From Hymenobacter polaris (GTDB lineage: Bacteria > Bacteroidota > Bacteroidia > Cytophagales > Hymenobacteraceae), in contig NZ_JABBGH010000003.1 of assembly GCF_012927305.1 (NCBI RefSeq), positions 744,001-808,000 on the forward strand: a stretch of 64,000 nt of DNA, given 5' to 3'. Below the pieces are notes generated by a model. That model was not told the origin of the DNA, made no database searches, and saw nothing but the letters and a program-made list of their open reading frames with translations. Position numbers and translations under genes: made by a program. How positions within the stretch are numbered: position 1 is the stretch's first letter; each line of letters begins with the position of its first letter. Of this stretch, positions 1 through 6,042 are shown in pieces.

Positions 1-687
1 GCCGGTACCCACGCTCACGGTGCTCGACAAAATCGTGAGGACTACGGTAGACGGGTTGTTATTCGTGCCGAAGGGGTTGGTAACGAATACCGTAGCGGCG
101 CCCGCCGCCAGGCCAGTCGGAAGGGTAAACGTGAGGCTAGTGGCCGTGGGCGTGCCCACAATGGTACCCGCCGTGCCGGTACCCGTCGTGGTGCCGGCAG
201 GCCTGACGCTTACCGTGGTAACGTTGGCCAGGAAAGTGCCCGTAATCGTAACCTGGGATCCTGGCAGCGCGCTAGTGGGCGAAATGCTGGTGATGGTGGG
301 CGCCGTGGGCGATATGTTGTAGGCGCTGGTGGTGACGGAGCCCCCCGGCGTTACAATAGTAATGGGACCGGTGGCAGCCCCGCCGCCGGGCACCACAAAC
401 GTGATAGTAGTATCGTTAACGACTAGAAACGAGACAGGTGCATTGTTCAGCGTTACGGACGTGGCACCCGTAAAGCCGGAGCCCGTGATAGTAACCGTAG
501 TACCCCCCACGGCGTTGGCCGGGCTGAAGCTAGTGAAAGTAGGGGCGGGAACGGTCGTATCGTCCTTCTTGCAGCCAGCCAGCCACAAGCTACCAACTAC
601 AACACTGGCGCCAGAATAACGGAGAAAGGAGCGCCGCGAAGCAGAATCGGCCGGCCGCAAACGGATAGGGGGTAGGTTTTGAGACAT
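1..687 (-). CDS. IPT/TIG-domain lipoprotein with Tat-like signal (C-terminus beyond window)
   Basis: Read on the minus strand from the ATG at 687, this frame stays open for 229 codons to the window edge, so the gene is truncated here. Residues 18-24 read RRSFLRY after a serine, which fits the twin-arginine consensus, and a lipobox LAGC ends at Cys39, so the product is probably a Tat-exported lipoprotein. After a short KKDDTTVPAP linker come repeated immunoglobulin-like IPT/TIG modules: PTFTSFSPANAVGGTTVTIT near residues 50-70 and a second copy beginning PTITSISPTSALPGSQV about 80 residues later. Such proteins are surface-bound and often bind carbohydrate or other proteins; nothing in the visible part shows the ligand. 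The exported TIG architecture is clear, the role is not. Confidence 0.82.
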   Translation of the reverse strand, partial: MSQNLPPIRLRPADSASRRSFLRYSGASVVVGSLWLAGCKKDDTTVPAPTFTSFSPANAVGGTTVTITGSGFTGATSVTLNNAPVSFLVVNDTTITFVVPGGGAATGPITIVTPGGSVTTSAYNISPTAPTITSISPTSALPGSQVTITGTFLANVTTVSVRPAGTTTGTGTAGTIVGTPTATSLTFTLPTGLAAGAATVFVTNPFGTNNNPSTVVLTILSSTVSVGTG

Positions 688-1016
688 GAAAAAAAGGATG
701 GTGATAGGTAGGCTTTCCTGCGTAAATCTACGCAGGCACTTGTTAACATAGATTTAGCGTGAGGACCTCACTCACCGCCGGGATTTAAGTAGGTGAGCAG
801 CTAAATATTCAGCTAATCTACAGTAAAGCGCCGCTAAACTACTCGGATTAATTGAATTAATCGGCTTCCGGGCCGCTGCCGCCAAAATAATGAACGACCC
901 ACCTGGCAACTGGGGCTGGCATGGCAACGCACCTAGGCAAATGGACGCACTATGTAACGAGCAAAAGCGGCCGACTACCAGTGATGGACTGGGTTAAAGC
1001 TAAATTGCACAGACCT
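688..1016. other. 329-bp intergenic region with two small inverted repeats
   Basis: Lies upstream of the TIG lipoprotein (minus strand) and downstream of the EamA gene. It is more AT-rich than its neighbours. Two short inverted repeats are visible: 717-736 (CCTGCGTA, 4-nt loop, TACGCAGG) and 759-771 (GTGAGG, 1 nt, CCTCAC). Either could be an operator or 5'-UTR hairpin for the lipoprotein gene. I see no convincing gene; a 63-codon frame at 921-1112 runs into the EamA gene on the opposite strand and has no recognisable content. Confidence 0.45.
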
Positions 1017-1889
1017 TTACTGTGCAGGTTTGTGGGAGGTGCGCCGGGCGCTGTACCAGGCATTGAGCGCCACGCCCAGCAGCACTACGGCCATGCCGAT
1101 GTAGGTGGATAGCTTAATTTTTTCCCCGAAAAACCATGTTCCAAACGCCGCCGCGTACACCAGGCCCAGGTAGTCGAGGGCCGCGATGCCGGCCGCCTGC
1201 TTGCCGTGCTGGTAGCTTTTGGTAACGCACCAGAGCGCCGCCTGGGTAAACACGCCCACGGCCACTAGCCATAGCCAGTCGGCGCCCTGCGGCGTGTGCC
1301 AGTTGAAGCATGTCCAGACGGCCGCGATGGGCAGGGTAACTGCCTGAAAATAAAAGATAACTACCAGCGAGTTTTCCTTGGTACCGATGCGGCTATTGAA
1401 CACGTAGCTTAGGCCCGAAGTAGCCGCCGCACCTAGCCCTAGGGCCACGCCCGCCCAGCCCAGCCCGCTAAAGCCCTGCGCCACCGCCACGCCACCCAGC
1501 GAAATGCCGAAGAACACCCACTGCCAGGGCCGCACCGGCTGCCCCAGCAGCCAGATGCCCGCTACCGCCGTGAACACTGGCCCTAGGTACTGCAGCGTCA
1601 CGGCCGGGGCCAGCGGCAGCTGCTTGATGGTGAGGAAGCCCAGCACCAGCGCCGCCGCGCCCGCCAGCCCACGCAGCAGCAGGTCGGGCAGCTGGGCGCG
1701 TTGGCCCCAGGGCGGCACCCCCAGCCAGCGCAACTGCCCTAGGGTGAGGGCCAGGGAAATAACCGAGCGAAAAAGAATGATTTCGACGGCCGGCAAGTCG
1801 GGCAGCTTTTTAATGCCGATGTTGACCAGCGCGAACAGCAGCGTAGCCGCCAGCATGTAGAATACCGGCGCGAGAGGAGATTTTTTCAA
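1017..1889 (-). CDS. EamA/DMT-family transporter
   Basis: An inner-membrane protein of about 290 residues with around ten hydrophobic helices, the layout of the drug/metabolite transporter superfamily with its two EamA repeats. Typical pieces include LQYLGPVFTAVAGIWLLG at the end of the first repeat and the matching DYLGLVYAAAFGTWFFGE near the end of the second. The frame stays open upstream to 2303, but that part is antisense to recX and is not real. The start is either TTG 1889 (reading LKKSPLAPVFYMLAATL) or ATG 1856, which begins inside the first helix; I prefer 1889 because it leaves the helix intact. The gene is divergent from recX with about 70 bp between them. The substrate cannot be inferred. 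Confidence 0.85.
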   Translation of the reverse strand: MKKSPLAPVFYMLAATLLFALVNIGIKKLPDLPAVEIILFRSVISLALTLGQLRWLGVPPWGQRAQLPDLLLRGLAGAAALVLGFLTIKQLPLAPAVTLQYLGPVFTAVAGIWLLGQPVRPWQWVFFGISLGGVAVAQGFSGLGWAGVALGLGAAATSGLSYVFNSRIGTKENSLVVIFYFQAVTLPIAAVWTCFNWHTPQGADWLWLVAVGVFTQAALWCVTKSYQHGKQAAGIAALDYLGLVYAAAFGTWFFGEKIKLSTYIGMAVVLLGVALNAWYSARRTSHKPAQ

Positions 1890-1961
1890 CGATTGAGAAC
1901 CAAGGCGTGTTCTGGTCAACGCCGGGTACCCGAACTTCGTTGCCCGCCGCCCAGCCCGCTC

Positions 1962-2450
1962 ATGTTCAAGAACCCCGACAAAGCGCCCAAAACCTACACG
2001 CCCGCCGAGGCCCTGCCCAAAATTGCCGCCTACTGCGCCTACCAGGAGCGCACCCAAAAAGAAGTGGCCGACAAGCTGCGCAGCTACGGCCTCGATGAAG
2101 ACGAGGCGGGCGAAATTATCATTCGCCTGAGCCGCGAAAAGCTGCTCGATGAGGAGCGCTACGCCCAGGCCTACGCCCGCGGCAAGCACCGCACCAACGG
2201 CTGGGGCCGCCGCCGCATCCGGCTGGAAATGAAGGCCAAGGGCCTGAGCGACTACTGCATCAAAAGCGGTCTCAAAGAGCTGGATGGCGATGAGTACTAC
2301 CAAAAGATGCAGCAGTTGCTAGGCCAGCGCGACGCCCGCGAAAAAGAAAACCATCCCCAGAAACGTCGGATGAAGCTAACGGCCTACTTGGTGCAAAAGG
2401 GCTACGAGTCAGACCTGATTCAGGAGGCGCTCAAGGAGCTGGAGCAATAG
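1962..2450 (+). CDS. recX: RecX-family regulatory protein
   Basis: A 162-residue protein built of short three-helix repeats, typical of RecX, which caps RecA filaments and blocks RecA ATPase and strand exchange. The signature stretch around residues 62-95 (LDEERYAQAYARGKH followed by WGRRRIRLEMKAKGL) matches the family's second repeat. The C-terminal repeat ends in YLVQKGYESDLIQEALKEL. The ATG at 1962 is preferred over the upstream in-frame start at 1893 because homologues begin close to the first repeat and the upstream residues are low in family-like content. recA is not in the window, which is usual in Bacteroidota. A CCCTAGGG palindrome follows the stop by 5 bp. Confidence 0.9.
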   Translation: MFKNPDKAPKTYTPAEALPKIAAYCAYQERTQKEVADKLRSYGLDEDEAGEIIIRLSREKLLDEERYAQAYARGKHRTNGWGRRRIRLEMKAKGLSDYCIKSGLKELDGDEYYQKMQQLLGQRDAREKENHPQKRRMKLTAYLVQKGYESDLIQEALKELEQ

Positions 2451-2562
2451 CCTTGCCCTAGGGCTCACCCGCCGACGGCAAGGGTGCGAGGGCGCCAGGC
2501 GGCAACCTTAGGTCGTCCAACTGCGTTAGCACTATTGAATTTAGTAATTTCGTAGTCTGACC

Positions 2563-2925
2563 ATGAAAATTTCCGTTGAAAAAGGCGAAGCCAAAGGCTT
2601 TCTGCCCGATGGCCGCCACACCGTCACCATCACCCGCATCGATGAGGGCGTGAGCGAGCACCAGAACGTCCCCTACTTCGCCGCCCACATGGAGAGCGAG
2701 GACGGCTACGTTGACCAGCGCTTCTATAACTCGCCGGCCGGCCACCCCATCATCCTCTCGCTCTACGCCGCCGTGGGCATCAAGCCCGAAGAAGGCAAAG
2801 ACCTCGACACCAAGCAGCTGGTAGGCAAGCACCTGTCGGTAGAAGTGAGCGACCATAGCTACGCCGACCCCGCCACTGGCAACGAGCGCAGCATCCGCCA
2901 GGCCACCGGCTTCCGTGCCGCCTAG
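2563..2925 (+). CDS. DUF669-like small protein
   Basis: A 120-residue acidic soluble protein without signal peptide or membrane segment. The pattern PDGRHTVTITRIDEGVSEHQN, then a YVDQRFYNS strand, then IILSLYAAVGIKPEEGKDLD and LVGKHLSVEVSDH, resembles DUF669, a family found mostly beside phage recombination genes and thought to concern single-stranded DNA or recombination. No phage gene is nearby, so this would be a domesticated or free-standing copy. The TAATTTCG at 2545 upstream looks like a weak -7 element. The TAG stop lies inside a CCTAGGG motif. The family assignment is by eye and tentative; that it is a real gene is likely. Confidence 0.6.
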   Translation: MKISVEKGEAKGFLPDGRHTVTITRIDEGVSEHQNVPYFAAHMESEDGYVDQRFYNSPAGHPIILSLYAAVGIKPEEGKDLDTKQLVGKHLSVEVSDHSYADPATGNERSIRQATGFRAA

Positions 2926-2940
2926 GGCTAATTATAGATG

Positions 2941-3043
2941 AAAAAGGCGGTTATCCTAAGCGCCGCCGAAGCATCTCTACTGAATTGTCCGGGTGACGTT
3001 CAGTAGAGATGCTTCGGCGGCGCTCAGGATAACCGCCTTTTTT
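2941..3043. repeat. 3'-end palindrome, GAAGCATCTCT family (copy 1), likely bidirectional terminator
   Basis: Near-perfect palindrome with arms of about 40 bp around an 18-nt loop; the core GAAGCATCTCTAC pairs with GTAGAGATGCTTC. The outer stem (AAAAAGGCGGTTATCC) differs from the commoner CGTCATGCTGAGC stem of other copies. It sits between the convergent DUF669-like and DUF4230 genes, 15 bp and 5 bp from their stops, and has A- and T-tracts at its ends, so it can end transcription from either side. Confidence 0.85.
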
Positions 3044-3048
3044 GTAGC

Positions 3049-3702
3049 CTACAGCTTCCTCCCCTCCGCTGGCACTTGCAGCGCTGGTCCTACTATAACG
3101 CGGCGGCCGGTGAGCGTGCGTAGCATGGGTGCCAGAATTAGTTGAGCATTGCGCTGAGTTTCAGCTAAAATACCCGATTGGAGAGCCGAGCGTCGCACTT
3201 GGGCTTCGGCGTAACGGTAGGCCTCGTCTACCACCTGGGCGTCTTGGAAAAACGTGTTTTCAGTGCTAAATACGCGGCTCTGCTTGTGGTCGACCTGGAA
3301 ACTGCACAGCTCGGGCGCGGGCAGCACCACGCGCACCACCGAATCACCCTCGAACGTCACATCCTGCGGCCGAATCTTGCGCATATCGAGGCAGCCTACC
3401 GCCTCGCCACCTACGATGAGGGCGGCCTTGGCATCGGGTAGAAAGGGGTATTTCGAGGACTTTTTATACTCCACCACGTCCTTGAAGCGGTAGCGTACTA
3501 GCTCCAGCTTGCCCAGCGCCTCTACCTGGGTCAGCACGGTGTTGTGCGTCACGGTTACTTGCGGCTCGCGGGCGCTCAGCGGGCCGAGGCCGGTCAGGGT
3601 GGGCCCAATCTTGCGCCACAGAAACACCCCTAGGGCCGTGAGGAGCAGCAAGGGCAGAAGGCGGCGAAACAGACGAGGAATCATTCGGAAAGGAGAAAAC
3701 AA
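3049..3702 (-). CDS. DUF4230 domain-containing protein
   Basis: A 217-residue protein with one N-terminal membrane anchor (LLPLLLLTALGVFLW, about residues 16-30) preceded by arginines, so it should face the periplasm. The rest matches DUF4230: a TVLTQVEALGKLELVRYRF strand pattern, ALIVGGEAVGCLDM, then VVRVVLPAPELCSFQVDH and a helical C-terminal half. This family is common in Bacteroidota and of unknown function; its beta-rich part recalls membrane-associated scaffolds, but that is only an impression. ATG 3702 or ATG 3684 could start it. The gene is divergent from the glycosyltransferase at 3775, with 72 bp between them. Confidence 0.85.
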   Translation of the reverse strand: MFSPFRMIPRLFRRLLPLLLLTALGVFLWRKIGPTLTGLGPLSAREPQVTVTHNTVLTQVEALGKLELVRYRFKDVVEYKKSSKYPFLPDAKAALIVGGEAVGCLDMRKIRPQDVTFEGDSVVRVVLPAPELCSFQVDHKQSRVFSTENTFFQDAQVVDEAYRYAEAQVRRSALQSGILAETQRNAQLILAPMLRTLTGRRVIVGPALQVPAEGRKL

Positions 3703-3760
3703 GCTGGGCGCAGCCGCCGAGCTTGGTCCTCATACCCCAAACTGCCTGCCGGGGTTGGCG

Positions 3761-3768
3761 TAGCTTTG
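3761..3768 (+). promoter_or_regulatory. TAnnTTTG -7 element of the glycosyltransferase gene
   Basis: TAGCTTTG fits the Bacteroidota -7 consensus TAnnTTTG. It lies only 6 nt before the ATG at 3775, which would place the transcript start at or very near the start codon (leaderless mRNA). No clear -33 TTG is visible. Confidence 0.5.
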
Positions 3769-3774
3769 GCTTCT

Positions 3775-5013
3775 ATGAACACCCCCCGGCCCTCGTCCGC
3801 GGCGCACTGGCTCTGGCGCCACCACCCCTGGCTGCTGGCGGGGCTGTGGGTGCTGGTGCAAGCGGCTTTTCTGCTACGCTTCCACGGCCCACACCTGGCC
3901 AACGACAGCGAGCTATACTTAGAGTATGCCAGCAATGTCGCGCGCCATGGTCATTATGTGCCGCCCCAGCCGTGGCCAGCTGTCGAGTTGAGTCCTGAAC
4001 TGCCTAATGACGCCACCTTCGTATATGAGCACACCCAGCGATATTTAGTATACGCCTGGTTCGAGAGTTTCTGGCTTCGGATAGGGACAGGGTACTGGGG
4101 TATTATACTAGGTCAGTTGGTATTGGCTGCATTAGCGGCGGGTGCGCTTTACCGCAGCGTGCGGCAGTTGGTAGCCAGCTCCGTAGCAGCGGCATTGGCA
4201 ACGCTACTTTTTGTACTATGGCCCGATATTCAGCAGTTTAACTGTTACTTGCTTACTGAATCATTATTTATCAGCTTATCGGTGCTGAGCCTAGCGGCCT
4301 TGGTGGCAGTGCGTCGGGGGGGCTGGCTGCGTTGGGTATGGCTGCTAGCTATACTGCTACTAGTAGCGCGTACCCGGCCCAATGGCTTTGTGTTGATAGG
4401 AGCCGCCGCCTTAGCTGGTTTAGCAGCCCTGTGGTATAGCCCGCGGCGGCAGTTGGTATGGTGGTGTTTAGGCAGCCTAGTGGTAGCCATACCGCTCGGC
4501 TTGGTAGCACTCAACTACCAGCTCAAAAGCTATTTTATTGTGGAAACCTATGCCCGGGGTGAGCTGATGTTTGGCTCCAAGGCCTGGGCTATCCAGCCTA
4601 GCGAACCGCTGGCTATGCCTCCGCCTGGCACGGGCCAGGTGTGGCGCATTGGGTACTTTGCGGCCCACAACCCCGGCTTTCTACTGCGCCTGATGGGCGG
4701 CAAGGTGCTGGTGTTTTTCAGCAGCGTCAAGCCTTATTACTCGCTAGGACACAAGCTGCTGAGCATGCTGGTGCTGTGGCCCTGTTACTGGCTGGCGGCG
4801 CGCGGCGCACGCCTGCGCCAGGTGTGGCTGCCGGGCCGAGTGTTTCTGGCCGCCGTGCCACTGCTGCAAGCCGCCGTGGTCATGCTCACCGTCGACGACT
4901 ACGACGTGCGTTTTCTGGCGCCGGTGCTGCCCTTCGTGTTTGTGCTGGCCGCCCTGGGGGTTGATGATTGGTGGAGGCGGCGCGGGCTTCCAGAATCCGC
5001 CGCCGGGGCCTAG
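3775..5013 (+). CDS. ArnT/GT39-like integral membrane glycosyltransferase
   Basis: A 412-residue polytopic membrane protein with roughly nine to ten hydrophobic segments. The first loop after helix 1 contains an acidic LANDSELYLEYASNVARHG motif, the position where GT-C-fold glycosyltransferases (dolichyl- or undecaprenyl-phosphate-sugar dependent, Pfam PMT_2 type) carry catalytic acidic residues. It probably moves a sugar from a lipid carrier to an envelope glycan or protein; donor and acceptor are unknown. The start is ATG 3775, 6 nt after a TAnnTTTG element; an in-frame TTG at 3766 lies inside that element and is unlikely. The TAG stop shares the tetranucleotide CTAG with the TAG stop of the convergent gene at 5010. 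Confidence 0.75.
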   Translation: MNTPRPSSAAHWLWRHHPWLLAGLWVLVQAAFLLRFHGPHLANDSELYLEYASNVARHGHYVPPQPWPAVELSPELPNDATFVYEHTQRYLVYAWFESFWLRIGTGYWGIILGQLVLAALAAGALYRSVRQLVASSVAAALATLLFVLWPDIQQFNCYLLTESLFISLSVLSLAALVAVRRGGWLRWVWLLAILLLVARTRPNGFVLIGAAALAGLAALWYSPRRQLVWWCLGSLVVAIPLGLVALNYQLKSYFIVETYARGELMFGSKAWAIQPSEPLAMPPPGTGQVWRIGYFAAHNPGFLLRLMGGKVLVFFSSVKPYYSLGHKLLSMLVLWPCYWLAARGARLRQVWLPGRVFLAAVPLLQAAVVMLTVDDYDVRFLAPVLPFVFVLAALGVDDWWRRRGLPESAAGA

Positions 5014-5924
5014 GGGGTAGGTGGCCCGCCAAAGCCGGCCCAGGCTTGCAGGCCGCCAGTGTGCACCGCCACCACCGTGCTGCCGCGCGCAAAGTGGCCT
5101 AGGGCAATTAAATCGAGCACGCCCGCCAGCAGCTTACCGGTATAAATGGGGTCGAGCAGCACGCCATGCTGCTGCCGAAAGCCAGCGATAAAAGCGCGCA
5201 GCTCGGGCGGTAGCTTGGCGTAGCCGCCGTAGTGGTAGCCCAGGTGCAACTCGTAATTGCCGAGCACGCGCCCGGTTGCCGCCTGCGTGAGGGCATCCAC
5301 GTCGGCGCGCAAAAAACGGGCCCCTTTGAGTGCGGCTACCCCTAGGGCGCGGGCGGGGTAATTGGCCTCGGCTAGGCCCAGCGCCAAGCCGGCCAGGGTG
5401 CCGCCGGTGCCCACCGCCACCGCTAAGGCATCGAAGTTGGTGTGCTGGCGCAGCTCGGGTATCAGCTCGGCTACGCCGCGCAGGGCCAGGGTATTGGTCC
5501 CACCCTCAGGCAGTAAATAGGCGGGCCCATATTGACGCAGTAAGTCAGCCTGAAAGTCCGGCTCGGCCCGGCGGCGGTAGGTGGCGCGGTTGAGGTAGTG
5601 CAGGGCCATGCCGTCGGCGCGGCACTGGGCCAGAGTGGGGTTGAGCGGCAGGTACTCTTCGCCGCGCACTAGCCCTAGGGTGTCGAAGCCATAAAGCTGG
5701 CCGGCCGCTGCCACCGCCGCCAAGTGGTTGCTATACGCCCCGCCAAAGGTGAGCAGGCGCGAGTGCCCTTCGGCGCGGGCTTGCAAGAGGTTGTATTTCA
5801 GCTTGCGCGCCTTGTTGCCGGGTAGCTCGGGGTGGTGCAGGTCGTTGCGCCACAGCAGCAGGCGCACGCCGCGCCGCTCGGCAGCGGGGTGGGGCAGGTG
5901 CTGGAGGAGCGAAGAGGATGTCAC
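5010..5924 (-). CDS. 1-aminocyclopropane-1-carboxylate deaminase / D-cysteine desulfhydrase family PLP enzyme
   Basis: A fold-type II PLP enzyme of about 304 residues. The lysine motif LPGNKARKLKYNL near residue 40 carries the Schiff-base lysine (GNKARK) and is followed by FGGAYSNHLAAVAAAG, which binds the phosphate and substrate. Later GTGGTLAGLALGL forms the PLP phosphate cup. Members deaminate ACC or cleave D-cysteine to pyruvate, ammonia and sulfide; in Bacteroidota the desulfhydrase role is more likely, but sequence alone does not settle it. An ATG at 5951 is in frame but lies inside a palindromic repeat; GTG 5924 (or TTG 5933) is a more believable start and leaves the PLP domain whole. 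It ends convergently, overlapping the glycosyltransferase stop by 4 bp. Confidence 0.85.
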   Translation of the reverse strand: MTSSSLLQHLPHPAAERRGVRLLLWRNDLHHPELPGNKARKLKYNLLQARAEGHSRLLTFGGAYSNHLAAVAAAGQLYGFDTLGLVRGEEYLPLNPTLAQCRADGMALHYLNRATYRRRAEPDFQADLLRQYGPAYLLPEGGTNTLALRGVAELIPELRQHTNFDALAVAVGTGGTLAGLALGLAEANYPARALGVAALKGARFLRADVDALTQAATGRVLGNYELHLGYHYGGYAKLPPELRAFIAGFRQQHGVLLDPIYTGKLLAGVLDLIALGHFARGSTVVAVHTGGLQAWAGFGGPPTP

Positions 5925-5942
5925 AGCTATCAATTTAAACGG

Positions 5943-6026
5943 GAACGTCATGCTGAGCTTGCCGAAGCATCTCTACCACACCGTATCGTTCGGTAGAGAT
6001 GCTTCGGCAAGCTCAGCATGACGTTC
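5943..6026. repeat. 3'-end palindrome, GAAGCATCTCT family (copy 2)
   Basis: Arms of about 35 bp (GAACGTCATGCTGAGCTTGC plus the GAAGCATCTCTACC core) pair perfectly across a 14-nt loop. It ends 16 bp beyond the stop of the YfhO gene on the minus strand and lies just upstream of the PLP enzyme gene, whose frame it extends artificially. Confidence 0.88.
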
Positions 6027-6042
6027 TTAGCTTATTAGATTC

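Noticed and set aside
921..1112. 63-codon plus-strand frame upstream of and overlapping the EamA gene
   Set aside because: Overlaps the EamA coding end on the other strand; no recognisable domain, no promoter-like element; probably chance.
1890..2303. Upstream extension of the EamA reading frame
   Set aside because: It is antisense to recX and lacks membrane helices; the real start is at 1889 or 1856.
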